This document shows, one piece after another, positions 8,134 through 15,523 of a stretch of 21,250 bases of DNA. Source of the stretch: DATJUF01 sp035524095 (GTDB lineage Bacteria > Desulfobacterota > Binatia > Binatales > Binataceae); assembly GCA_035524095.1 (NCBI GenBank), contig DATKPK010000260.1:1-21250 (forward strand), in the 5' to 3' direction. The translations under genes were made by a program, and so were the position numbers. Each line of letters opens with the position of its first letter. The first letter of the stretch is position 1. The notes under the pieces are model-generated. The model worked only from the letters and a program-made list of their open reading frames with translations, searched no databases and was not told where the DNA came from.

Positions 8134-8144
8134 GCCGACGCGCG
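8134..8144 (+). repeat. Left copy of an 11-bp direct repeat flanking a stem-loop
   Basis: Reads GCCGACGCGCG. It recurs with one mismatch (GCCGACACGCG) at 8189-8199. The two copies bracket the stem-loop at 8143-8185. Confidence 0.5.
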
Positions 8145-8185
8145 CATGAAAGGCTCTCGGCAGAAAGAGAGGGATTCTTCATGCG
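8143..8185. other. Nested stem-loop in the aroQ/LLM intergenic region
   Basis: Outer arms CGCATGAA (8143-8150) and TTCATGCG (8178-8185) are perfectly complementary over 8 bp. Inside, CTCTC (8154-8158) pairs with GAGAG (8167-8171) around an 8-base loop, leaving an asymmetric internal loop. No U-run follows on either strand, so it is not an ordinary intrinsic terminator. It could be a structured leader RNA, a small non-coding RNA or the remnant of a small mobile palindromic element. Confidence 0.5.
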
Positions 8186-8188
8186 GCT

Positions 8189-8199
8189 GCCGACACGCG
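8189..8199 (+). repeat. Right copy of the 11-bp direct repeat
   Basis: Reads GCCGACACGCG, 10 of 11 identical to 8134-8144, and lies 3 bases beyond the stem-loop. Confidence 0.5.
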
Positions 8200-8441
8200 T
8201 GAGAATGAGGGACGCAGTCTGAGCATAAATTCTCAAGCCTTTATCTCTAAAAGAAACGGCTAATCCTAGAAGAAACAGACGTTTTCGATGCGGTAATCAG
8301 TTTCAATTTGAGCCACCTTCAATAATTGAGTTAAGAGTTGGCAAATCTGGGAGGAAAGTTGCAGAATCCGGTGAGGATGCGGGGATAAAGATCGAGACTC
8401 GATTAGGCTTAGGGACAAGGCTCAGGATCGAAAATACTGAC

Positions 8442-8446
8442 GGAGG
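8442..8446 (+). promoter_or_regulatory. Ribosome binding site deciding the LLM oxidoreductase start
   Basis: GGAGG lies only 1 base before an ATG at 8448, too close to serve it, but 10 bases before the ATG at 8457. The latter also gives the family's usual MKFGL N terminus. Confidence 0.8.
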
Positions 8447-8456
8447 GATGGCGCTT

Positions 8457-9581
8457 ATGAAGTTCGGACTGCTTTACGAAATGGAGACGCCACGGCCGTG
8501 GCATGCGCTCAGCGAATATAACATCTACTGGGAAGCGCTCGCGCAGATAGAGTACGCGGACCGGATCGGAATCGATTATGTGTGGGAAGTCGAGCATCAC
8601 TTCCTCGAAGAGTATTCGCATAGCTCGGCGCCCGAGGTCTTTTACGGTGCTGTCAGCCAGCGGACCAAGAATATCCGAATAGCGCATGGCGTGCGGCTGA
8701 CGCCGTTCAACTTCAACCATCCGATACAGATCGCGGAAGAGTGCGCGGTGCTCGATATCCTGAGCAACGGGCGCGCGGAACTCGGCACCGGGCGCTCGAC
8801 CACGTCGCAGGAGCTCGATGGCTTCGGGGTGGATTATGATCGCACACGCGAAGAGATGCGTGAGGCGCAGGAGATAATCGTCAAGGCGTGGACGGAAGAG
8901 TATCTCGAATACAATGGGAAGCTGTTGAAGATCCCGCCTCGTCGCGTGGTGCCGAAGCCGATCCAGAAACCCCATCCGCCGATGTGGATGGCATGTGTGG
9001 CGCCGGATAGTTACCAGATGGCGGGTGACCGCGGGCTCGGCGTGTTGAGCTTCAGCCTGAACTGGGAAGGCGCACAAAAATCGATGGAGGCTTACAAGAG
9101 CGCCTTCGAGAAGCGGACGGATCAGATTCCGAAGGTGCCGAATCAGCAGTTCGCGGGAATGGTCATCTGCCATGTTGCGGAGAACAAGGAAGACGAGGCT
9201 ATTGGAATCGACGGCGCGCGGTGGTTCATGCACAACGTCGCGAAACTGTTCGAGCCGCTGATGACGAAGAATAAGCTTTATTCCTACGAGTATCTGCGGA
9301 ATCTGTTCAACATGAATCTCGACCCGGGCGATGCTACCGATGCACAACTCAAGGAGCATCCGATGGTGGTTGTGGGTAATCCCGATGAGGTGATCCGCAA
9401 GCTCGACGTACTCAATCGCGCCGGGCAAGACCAGGCAATCTGCTTCAAGCAGGCGGGACGAATACCGCATCGAAATATCATGAATTCGCTACGGCTAATG
9501 GCGAAGCATGTGCTGCCGTACTTCAACCCTCATCGGCGGATCGCGCTCGAAGAGCCGTCGCTGGCGGCGGCGGGCCGTTAG
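8457..9581 (+). CDS. LLM-class flavin-dependent oxidoreductase
   Basis: A 374-residue protein of the bacterial luciferase-like monooxygenase superfamily, TIM-barrel enzymes using reduced FMN or F420 to oxygenate or reduce organic substrates. The N terminus MKFGLLYEME, the WEVEHHFLEEYSHSSAPEVF segment, IRIAHGVRLTP, the NHPIQIAEECAVLDILSNGRAELGTGRS signature and the central PHPPMWMA mark this group. The true start is the ATG at 8457, because the Shine-Dalgarno sequence abuts the upstream ATG at 8448. Neither cofactor nor substrate can be read from the sequence. An epoxide hydrolase follows on the same strand about 100 bp downstream, so the pair may act on a shared hydrophobic or unsaturated compound (inference). 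Confidence 0.93.
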   Translation: MKFGLLYEMETPRPWHALSEYNIYWEALAQIEYADRIGIDYVWEVEHHFLEEYSHSSAPEVFYGAVSQRTKNIRIAHGVRLTPFNFNHPIQIAEECAVLDILSNGRAELGTGRSTTSQELDGFGVDYDRTREEMREAQEIIVKAWTEEYLEYNGKLLKIPPRRVVPKPIQKPHPPMWMACVAPDSYQMAGDRGLGVLSFSLNWEGAQKSMEAYKSAFEKRTDQIPKVPNQQFAGMVICHVAENKEDEAIGIDGARWFMHNVAKLFEPLMTKNKLYSYEYLRNLFNMNLDPGDATDAQLKEHPMVVVGNPDEVIRKLDVLNRAGQDQAICFKQAGRIPHRNIMNSLRLMAKHVLPYFNPHRRIALEEPSLAAAGR

Positions 9582-9595
9582 TCGAATGTCCTAGC

Positions 9596-9618
9596 GGGAG
9601 GGGACGCACTCCCCTCCC
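9596..9618 (+). terminator. GC hairpin between the oxidoreductase and the epoxide hydrolase
   Basis: GGGAGGGGA (9596-9604) and TCCCCTCCC (9610-9618) form a 9-bp perfect stem with a 5-base loop, starting 15 bases after the LLM stop. No T-run follows, so it may be a weak terminator, an attenuating or a 3'-end-stabilising hairpin rather than a full stop. Confidence 0.5.
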
Positions 9619-9679
9619 CTTGCCATAACATCTGTATAGAGAGCGGGCGGGCGCCAGACCGCTGCCGTAAGGTTCTGCG

Positions 9680-10846
9680 ATGAGCAAGGAACGATTCGTC
9701 GTCTCGGTTTCGGATGAGACTCTGAAGGATCTGCGTGAGCGGCTGGGCCGTACGCGATGGGCGCCGGACTTCGCCAATACAAACTGGGAATACGGGACCA
9801 AATACGAAGCTTTGCGCGAGTTGGTGGAATATTGGCGCGAACGATACGACTGGCGCACGCATGAGCGGGCGATCAATTCGTTTGCGAATTATAAGACCGA
9901 GATTGACGGGATTCCGATTCATTTTATCCAAGAGCCGGGAAAGGGGCCAAAGCCGATTCCGCTGATTCTGAGCCATGGGTGGCCGTGGACGTTCTGGGAC
10001 TTCAATAAAGTGATTCGGCCGCTGAGCGATCCGGCGGCATTCGGAGGCGATCCGGCAGACGCGTTCGACGTTATCGTACCGTCGCTACCAGGATACGGCT
10101 TCTCGACACCGCTGACGAAGACGGGAATCAATTATTGGCGAACGGCAGACTTGTGGGTGAAGTTGATGCGCGACGTCCTCGGGTACGACAAGTTCGCGGC
10201 GCAGGGCGGAGATTGGGGCGCAGCAATAACGTCGCAACTGGGGCATAAGTACGGGCAGCATTTGATTGGGGTGCATATCAATTTGATGATCCCGTTGGGC
10301 TTTTTCAGCGGCGACGGGCCGAAGCCGGAAGATTTTGGGCCGGGCGAAGAGAGCTGGCTCGCGCGCAATCAGAATTTTTTTGCGAACGAGAGCGGTTACA
10401 GCCAGTTGCAGATGACGAAGCCGCAGACGCTAGCGTTCGCGTTGAATGATTCGCCAGCGGGATTATGCTCGTGGATTCTGGAAAAGCGGCGGACCTGGAG
10501 CGATTGCGGTGGCGAGGTCGAGCGACGTTTTAGCAAAGACGACCTGTGCACGACGATGACGATCTATTGGATCACGCAGAGCTTCGGCACGTCGGCGCGA
10601 TATTACTACGAAGCGGCACATCATCACTGGCAGGCGTCGCACAATCGCACGCCGGTGGTCGAAGCGCCGACGGGGATCGCGGTGTTCCAGAAGGAAGTGA
10701 TCCTGATGCCGCGCAAATGGGCGGAACGCTACTACAATTTGAAGCGGTGGACGGTGATGCCGTCGGGGGGCCATTTTGCGCCGATGGAAGAGCCTGAGCG
10801 ACTGGTCGAGGATGTGAGGGCGTTCTTCCGGCCGCTGCGGGGATAG
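9680..10846 (+). CDS. Epoxide hydrolase (EHN plus alpha/beta-hydrolase domains)
   Basis: A 388-residue epoxide hydrolase that opens epoxides to vicinal diols through an aspartyl ester. Residues 1-95 are the EHN domain typical of microsomal-type enzymes (LRERLGRTRWAPDF, YEALRELVEYWRERYDWR). The alpha/beta-hydrolase core follows with the oxyanion motif HGWP (99-102), PSLPGYGFS (134-142), nucleophile Asp178 in GGDWGA and the catalytic His365 in SGGHFAPMEEPE. The lid region 230-330 holds the Tyr residues that bind the epoxide. AAGG precedes the ATG by 7 bases. It ends 22 bp from the converging rsmI. The microsomal-type domain order suggests bulky hydrophobic or terpenoid substrates, but the substrate is unknown. 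Confidence 0.95.
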   Translation: MSKERFVVSVSDETLKDLRERLGRTRWAPDFANTNWEYGTKYEALRELVEYWRERYDWRTHERAINSFANYKTEIDGIPIHFIQEPGKGPKPIPLILSHGWPWTFWDFNKVIRPLSDPAAFGGDPADAFDVIVPSLPGYGFSTPLTKTGINYWRTADLWVKLMRDVLGYDKFAAQGGDWGAAITSQLGHKYGQHLIGVHINLMIPLGFFSGDGPKPEDFGPGEESWLARNQNFFANESGYSQLQMTKPQTLAFALNDSPAGLCSWILEKRRTWSDCGGEVERRFSKDDLCTTMTIYWITQSFGTSARYYYEAAHHHWQASHNRTPVVEAPTGIAVFQKEVILMPRKWAERYYNLKRWTVMPSGGHFAPMEEPERLVEDVRAFFRPLRG

Positions 10847-10868
10847 CAGATCGAAATAAGAGGCGCGG

Positions 10869-11825
10869 TTAGTCGTCGTCGTTAATGGGAGGATTGCCGG
10901 ACTGATGGCCGTCTTCAGCGATGTTTTGGCGGAGGGCGTGCTGATAGATTTCGCGGCGGCTGGCACCGGTCAATTTGGCGATCACGGCGCTGGCCTGCTT
11001 GAGGCTTAGGCCGGCTTCGCGCAGAGTTTCCATCGTAACGCTGGAGGCTACGGGCTGAGACGGAGCGGTCGTCGCAGGCGCGCCGGCGACGATCAGGACG
11101 ATTTCACCGCGCGGTTCGCTTGAGGCAACACGCGCCAGCAGTTGGGCGAGCGTACCGCGCAAAGTTTCCTCAAAAGTCTTGGTGATTTCGCGAACGATCG
11201 CGGCGGGGCGGTCAGCGCCGAAAACATCGGCCATCGTGACGAGGGTTGGCACCAGACGGCGGGCGGCCTCGTAGAAGACCATCGTGCGCGGCTCTTGCGA
11301 CAGGGTCTTCAGGTGCTCGAGACGCTGGCTGTGGCGCTGGGGCAGGAAGCCCTCGAAAACGAAGCGATCGGTCGGAAGTCCGGCAATAGATAAGGCGGCG
11401 ATCGCGGCAGAAGGCCCGGGAATCGCGACGACCCGTATGCCAGCATCAAGGGCGGCGCGCACGAGGCGATAGCCGGGATCCGAAATCGCCGGCGTGCCTG
11501 CGTCGGTGACGAGGGCAATCGTGGCACCATTAACGAGGCGTTCGAGCAGTTCGGGGATGCGGCGAAGCTCATTGTGCTCGAAATAGCTGAGAGAAGGTGT
11601 GCGGATATTGTAAGCAGTGAGCAGGCGCGCCGTATGTCGAGTGTCCTCGCAGGCGATCAAATCGGCTGCGGCGAGGATGCGCGCGGCGCGCGGTGAGAGG
11701 TCCTCAAGGTTACCGATCGGGGTCGCGACGACATAGAGAACGCCCGCACGGAAAACTCTTGAAGAGGACTCCTTACGGGCGTCGTGGTGATGGTCTGGGC
11801 GAGGCGGCTCGCCAGGAGCGCTCAA
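10869..11825 (-). CDS. rsmI: 16S rRNA (cytidine(1402)-2'-O)-methyltransferase RsmI
   Basis: Methylates the 2'-OH of C1402 in the decoding centre of 16S rRNA using SAM. The tetrapyrrole-methylase fold is clear: GVLYVVATPIGNLEDLSPRA, CEDTRHTARLL, SYFEHNE, VTDAGTPAISDPG, PGPSAAIAALSIAGLP, FVFEGFLP and VFYEAARRL. The C-terminal helical segment ends REIYQHALRQN. The start is uncertain. A TTG at 11825 follows the upstream stop by 7 bases with GAGGAG just before it, at short spacing. An ATG at 11870 would overlap the upstream gene by 38 bp and has no ribosome site. Conserved sequence begins about 27 residues after the TTG, so either start is compatible. It is probably co-transcribed with the SnoaL-like gene. 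Confidence 0.93.
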   Translation of the reverse strand: MSAPGEPPRPDHHHDARKESSSRVFRAGVLYVVATPIGNLEDLSPRAARILAAADLIACEDTRHTARLLTAYNIRTPSLSYFEHNELRRIPELLERLVNGATIALVTDAGTPAISDPGYRLVRAALDAGIRVVAIPGPSAAIAALSIAGLPTDRFVFEGFLPQRHSQRLEHLKTLSQEPRTMVFYEAARRLVPTLVTMADVFGADRPAAIVREITKTFEETLRGTLAQLLARVASSEPRGEIVLIVAGAPATTAPSQPVASSVTMETLREAGLSLKQASAVIAKLTGASRREIYQHALRQNIAEDGHQSGNPPINDDD

Positions 11826-11832
11826 GTGCTCC

Positions 11833-12276
11833 TCAGGATTTTTTGCCCGGTTCGTCAAAGCGGACCGCATTGAAGCGGCGTGACTGGAATTTCCAATGAT
11901 CGCCAACCTTGAGGTATTCGTCGTGATAGAAGCCAGTGCCGATCCAGTTCATGTTATCGGCGGCGGTGCGCAATTCAACATAGCATCGGCCACTGGCGTG
12001 AGTGGCGTCCTTTAACTCGACGACGTGGTTGTGGATATAAGGACGTGGGCTGAGCGCAGTAAGGCCCTCGCGATAGCTTTTAAGCAGATTCGCGCGGCCA
12101 GTGGTGCTGTTTTCGGAGCGGCGGCCAAGCTGGGCGAAGGTGCCGTCCTCGGTGAATAGATCAACCAAGCCCTCGACGTCGCCGCGCCATACGCAGTCAC
12201 AGTAGCGCAGGGGGAGTTCGCGGATCGCTTCGCGGTCGGCTAGTTCGGTGACAGTCTGTTCGAGGCCTTTAGCCAT
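11833..12276 (-). CDS. SnoaL/NTF2-like domain protein
   Basis: A 147-residue protein of the NTF2-like cone fold, SnoaL_4 type. The start ADREAIRELPLRYCDCVWRGDVEGLVDLFTEDG is the standard first helix pair and strand of this family. Further strands carry the internal HNHVVELKDATHASGRCYVEL and a closing WKFQSRRF. The superfamily includes dehydratases, isomerases and cyclases as well as non-catalytic binding proteins. Function cannot be assigned from fold alone. The ATG at 12276 has AAGGAG 7 bases upstream, which rules out the longer in-frame reading to 12363. It lies directly upstream of rsmI. Confidence 0.87.
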   Translation of the reverse strand: MAKGLEQTVTELADREAIRELPLRYCDCVWRGDVEGLVDLFTEDGTFAQLGRRSENSTTGRANLLKSYREGLTALSPRPYIHNHVVELKDATHASGRCYVELRTAADNMNWIGTGFYHDEYLKVGDHWKFQSRRFNAVRFDEPGKKS

Positions 12277-12283
12277 GGTATTG

Positions 12284-12289
12284 CTCCTT
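12284..12289 (-). promoter_or_regulatory. Strong ribosome binding site of the SnoaL-like gene
   Basis: The minus strand reads AAGGAG, 7 bases before the ATG at 12276. It fixes the start. Confidence 0.75.
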
Positions 12290-12515
12290 ATGCAGTGCTT
12301 CGGGTGATGCGCTGAAGTCAAACGAATGGGCTGGGGACACGCCCTACCCTCCTGATTTCTCACGAGACTTCATCCCTAGCATATCCGGCGGCTATATAAA
12401 GGATAATGCCGAACGCGCGTCAGGCGTCCAAGCGAGGTGACAGGCACAATGCCGACGGGTGATGACGAGCAATGGCATGGCGGGGCGTGCGAGATAAAGG
12501 GGTAGACTACGATTC

Positions 12516-12818
12516 ATGGGTTTGCGAGTGGGGAAACGGGGAGGCGCCGACGATCGGCATTGGAGAGGAATGCTAGCCAGCGGCGTCTGGGCGGTAATAT
12601 CTTTTGCGGGATGCGACCCGGTAATCAGCATCGGGGGTACGAACTTTCCGGACTGGTTGATCTGCCTGATTGGCGGCGCAGCACTGGCAGCACTGTTACG
12701 GCCACTGCTGCTGGTGCTTCGGCTTGAACGCTACCTGCGACCATTAGTCATTTTTTATAGCAGCTTGATCATTCTATTCGCATTGTCGGCGTGGCTGATA
12801 TTTTTCAATCGGCACTGA
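12516..12818 (+). CDS. ytcA: YtcA-like small inner-membrane lipoprotein
   Basis: A 100-residue protein matching YtcA, the small lipoprotein encoded next to mdtN in E. coli. It has a signal segment with a lipobox-like FAGC (Cys33), then a short GGTNFPDWLICLIGG stretch typical of the family. Two membrane helices follow at about 46-68 and 76-97. The function of YtcA is not known. The next gene, the adaptor, starts 3 bases after the stop, so the two are one transcript. The start may instead be the ATG at 12570, which has GGAG at 4 bases and gives a short signal peptide. The ATG at 12516 has only AAAGGGG at 13 bases. Confidence 0.75.
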   Translation: MGLRVGKRGGADDRHWRGMLASGVWAVISFAGCDPVISIGGTNFPDWLICLIGGAALAALLRPLLLVLRLERYLRPLVIFYSSLIILFALSAWLIFFNRH

Positions 12819-12821
12819 TTA

Positions 12822-13862
12822 ATGAGCGCGTCACCGGTGGTCAATGTACAGTTCAGGCGGAATCCGCGCTATCGGCGGGCCGGCATTGCGATTATTGCCG
12901 GAATCATCGTGCTCGATGCGCTGCTTGGCTCTTATGTGATGCGCGAATATTTCGCCTATCCGCGGACCGATGACGCCTACGTGCGTGCGAACACGGTGGG
13001 AATCGCGCCACAGGCGAGCGGAACGATAATCAATCTGGCGGTACACGACAATGAACATGTCGATCGGGGGCAGTTGCTATTCGCGATTGATCCGCGGCCA
13101 TATCAGGCGGAACTCGATTTGGAGGAATCCCGCCTCGCCCTGGCTAATCTGGAGATCGATGCACTTGACCATGCGATCGCGTCTGCCAAGGCTCGTGAGA
13201 CCCAGGCTAAAGCGGACGCAGCATACGATCAGCAGTACTTGAATCGAGTCCAGCCTCTACTCAAAGAGGATTTTGTCACTGCCAATGAAGTAGCCAGTGC
13301 TCGCAGCAAGCTGGCGGCGGCCCGCGCGGCGGTCGAAGATGCGAGCAATCAAGTGAAACAGGCGGAGAGCCAACTGGGCCAATACGGTGCGATCAACGCG
13401 AGAAGAACGGAAGCACAAGCAGCAGTGTACAAGGCCAAACTCAACGTTGGGTATTGCACGGTGAGCGCGCCATTCGACGGCTTCGTTACCAATTTGAATA
13501 TCGCAGTTGGACAATATGCGAATGAAGGCAAGGAAGTCATCAGCCTGGTCGATAATCGCGTGTGGTACGTGATGGCGAATTTCCGCGAGACGTTTCTGCC
13601 CTATATCGCACCAGGCATGAACGCCGAAGTTTATCTAATTGGCTATCCGCATCGGCGTTTCCATGGCCGCGTGCAGGGGGTGGGATGGGCCTTGTATCAG
13701 GCCAATGGGGCGACAATCCAGGGACTTCCCGACGTCGCGCCGACGCTGAACTGGATACGTCTAGCACAGCGCTTTCCGGTCCGGATTACGCTCGACGATC
13801 CGGATGGGGAGTTTCCCTTCCGGATGGGGGCAACCGCGGTAGTGACTATCCTGGGGAAGTGA
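12822..13862 (+). CDS. mdtN: MdtN-like periplasmic adaptor (HlyD/EmrA family)
   Basis: The membrane-fusion subunit of a tripartite pump, 346 residues against 343 in E. coli MdtN. One N-terminal membrane helix spans about 20-38. Then come the first lipoyl half (TDDAYVRANTVGIAPQASG), a coiled-coil hairpin (about 95-190) and the second lipoyl half (CTVSAPFDGFVTNLNIAVGQ). The beta-barrel carries WYVMANFRET, and the C-terminal GLPDVAPTLNWIRLAQRFPV is close to MdtN's GLPKVSRSINWVRVAQRFPV as I recall it. There is no clear ribosome site; the 3-base gap from ytcA suggests coupling. The outer-membrane gene converges from the right with 30 bp between stops, and the transporter lies beyond it. Confidence 0.9.
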   Translation: MSASPVVNVQFRRNPRYRRAGIAIIAGIIVLDALLGSYVMREYFAYPRTDDAYVRANTVGIAPQASGTIINLAVHDNEHVDRGQLLFAIDPRPYQAELDLEESRLALANLEIDALDHAIASAKARETQAKADAAYDQQYLNRVQPLLKEDFVTANEVASARSKLAAARAAVEDASNQVKQAESQLGQYGAINARRTEAQAAVYKAKLNVGYCTVSAPFDGFVTNLNIAVGQYANEGKEVISLVDNRVWYVMANFRETFLPYIAPGMNAEVYLIGYPHRRFHGRVQGVGWALYQANGATIQGLPDVAPTLNWIRLAQRFPVRITLDDPDGEFPFRMGATAVVTILGK

Positions 13863-13892
13863 GTCGCAGCGATCGTCCACTCGTGAATGTGG

Positions 13893-15434
13893 TTATCTGG
13901 GCGGAAACGCGGAAATAGCCCCGGTGGAATAGGCAACGCTGGCGGCGGCAACCAAGACATCTGCGCGGCTTTGGATAATAGTATATTGCGCCGTGGCCAG
14001 GTCGCGTTCGGCAGCTAGTAAGTCGATAATATTTACCAGTCCGTGGCCGAATGACTTGAAGTTGGAATCATACGAGGACTGAGACGCCTGCAGCAGAGCC
14101 TGAGCGTACTGATATTTCCCCATCGCGGTTTGGAATGCATAATAGGCACGCCAAACCTCACTCGCAACTTCGAGAGTTGTTTGCTGCAATTCAGCCCGCG
14201 CCTGATCGCGTCCAGCTTGAGCCTCGCCGATAGCGTTGACGTGGGCAAAGCCGGCGAAGACATCCCATTTCAAAGTGACAGTGGCAGCATACTCAGGCGC
14301 CATCGCAGTATAGTATGGAGTTGGCGGGTTGGAGAGACCGTAGTTGAAAGCGTGGCTGCCATAATAGGCAGAAGCGCCGAGAGTAGGAAACATATCGGCG
14401 TGCGCCAGTGCGACTTGAGCCTCCTTGCCCTGGAGCTGTGCCGCGTCGGCCGCAAGATCGGGACGATCAGCCGCAGCGCGCTTGAGTAATTCATCGATAG
14501 CGGGACCCAAAGTAGTGGGAAGAGACTGGCTGGGGAAATCAGCTATACGCGGCAACTGAGTTGGATTGAGGCCCAAGGCGAGGGCAAGATCAGCCTGAGC
14601 ATCGCGCATCGCAAGCTCGACATTTTGCAGATCATATTCGGCTTGGGCGTCGCGCTGGCGGGCGAGTAATAGATCGGGCCCGGTCGCCAGACCCAAATCG
14701 TGGCGCCGTTGCACGGCGCGAAGGTCCGTCGTGGCGAGACGAACGACCGTCTGAGCGGCGGTGATCTGCGCGCGGCTGGCGTCAAAGAGATAAAAGGCGC
14801 GTTCAACATTATAGACTACGGTCTGGAGCGACCGATTGAAGGCGAAATTCGCGGTGAGGAGATCTTCACGGGCGGAAGCGGAGGCGGCGTCGCGCCGCCC
14901 GAAATCAATCAAATCATAGTTCAACGAGAGCAGGCTCGTGCTCTGCCAATTCTTGAGTGTGCCCCAGTGGTTGGGGACCTGATCGATGATGCGTTCATAG
15001 CCGTTCTGGCTATCGAGATTGATCAGCGGGTAGTAAGGTGCTCGGCTGCGGGCCCACTCGTATGAAGCGGAACGGGCCGCCTGCCAGTCGGCGCGGGTCG
15101 CAGGATTGGTTGCAAGAGCCAAACCGATCAGGGCACGCAGGTCATAGGTTTGGCTGGCGTTCACATCGGCGGCGAGAGAGATGGCGCCGGCCGAGGCACG
15201 CATGTCGGATTCGAGCACGGCACGATCAGCCGCTGGAGGCGTCCATGCGCGATCAACTGTGGCCGGAGCCCATTGCGAGGCGCTGAATTCCGGGCGGTCA
15301 TGCAGTGGCATTGCGGCGCATCCGAAGAGGCCAGCAACGAGGCACGCGAGGAGCAGAGGGCGGGTATAGCGACGATTCAGTGCAGAGATCCAACAGGGAT
15401 TCGTCCGATTGAGTTGCCAATCAAATGGAGTCAT
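13893..15434 (-). CDS. TolC-family outer-membrane efflux lipoprotein
   Basis: The outer-membrane channel of the pump, 513 residues. The signal peptide ends in the lipobox LFGC with Cys39, so the mature protein is lipid anchored. Two tandem TolC/OEP repeats follow, the first starting near YDLRALIGLALATNPATRADWQAARSA's region (about 97-123). The second covers the last 200 residues, and LARQRDAQAEYDLQNVELAM is the typical hairpin helix. The family forms trimeric beta-barrels with long periplasmic helices. It reads opposite to its partners and begins 89 bp from the divergent transporter gene. By eye it does not resemble MdtP outside the common fold, so I give no symbol. Confidence 0.92.
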   Translation of the reverse strand: MTPFDWQLNRTNPCWISALNRRYTRPLLLACLVAGLFGCAAMPLHDRPEFSASQWAPATVDRAWTPPAADRAVLESDMRASAGAISLAADVNASQTYDLRALIGLALATNPATRADWQAARSASYEWARSRAPYYPLINLDSQNGYERIIDQVPNHWGTLKNWQSTSLLSLNYDLIDFGRRDAASASAREDLLTANFAFNRSLQTVVYNVERAFYLFDASRAQITAAQTVVRLATTDLRAVQRRHDLGLATGPDLLLARQRDAQAEYDLQNVELAMRDAQADLALALGLNPTQLPRIADFPSQSLPTTLGPAIDELLKRAAADRPDLAADAAQLQGKEAQVALAHADMFPTLGASAYYGSHAFNYGLSNPPTPYYTAMAPEYAATVTLKWDVFAGFAHVNAIGEAQAGRDQARAELQQTTLEVASEVWRAYYAFQTAMGKYQYAQALLQASQSSYDSNFKSFGHGLVNIIDLLAAERDLATAQYTIIQSRADVLVAAASVAYSTGAISAFPPR

Positions 15435-15497
15435 TTAGTCTTTCTCGTCAGATAATGTCTGCTGGGGGCGCCGGTCAGAATGTCCCGTGTGATTCTA

Positions 15498-15513
15498 CTT
15501 GAGATGACTCAAG
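15498..15513. promoter_or_regulatory. Palindrome in the divergent outer-membrane/transporter promoter region
   Basis: CTTGAG-ATGA-CTCAAG is a perfect inverted repeat with 6-bp arms, ending 10 bases before the transporter ATG and 63 bp from the outer-membrane gene's start. It sits where a repressor or LysR/TetR-type regulator could act on both genes. A GATAAT hexamer at 15451-15456 is a possible -10 for the transporter, but I see no matching -35. Confidence 0.4.
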
Positions 15514-15523
15514 CGATTCGCGA

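Larger units (their letters stand above)
7979..8456. other. Divergent intergenic region, about 480 bp
   Basis: Separates leftward aroQ from the rightward LLM oxidoreductase, so it must hold promoters for both, though no clean -35/-10 pair stands out. The left half has the stem-loop and repeats listed separately. Positions 8220-8345 are clearly more AT-rich than the rest of the window. An 83-codon minus frame (7985-8236) spans the stem-loop. It has no recognisable content and I do not call it a gene. Confidence 0.6.

Noticed and set aside
7985..8236. An 83-codon minus-strand frame in the aroQ/LLM gap
   Set aside because: It crosses a stem-loop and direct repeats, shows no known domain and lacks a convincing ribosome site. 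It is better explained by non-coding structure.
8409..9470. A 353-codon open frame on the minus strand
   Set aside because: It lies wholly opposite the LLM oxidoreductase, has no family-like sequence and arises from the codon bias of the real gene.
12326..12356. GC-rich stretch with GGGGAC and CCCTACCC resembling the hairpin at 9596-9618
   Set aside because: The arms do not pair well and similarity to the other element is limited to short G/C runs.
12392..12631. A 79-codon minus-strand frame
   Set aside because: It overlaps the YtcA-like gene and its promoter region and has no recognisable content.
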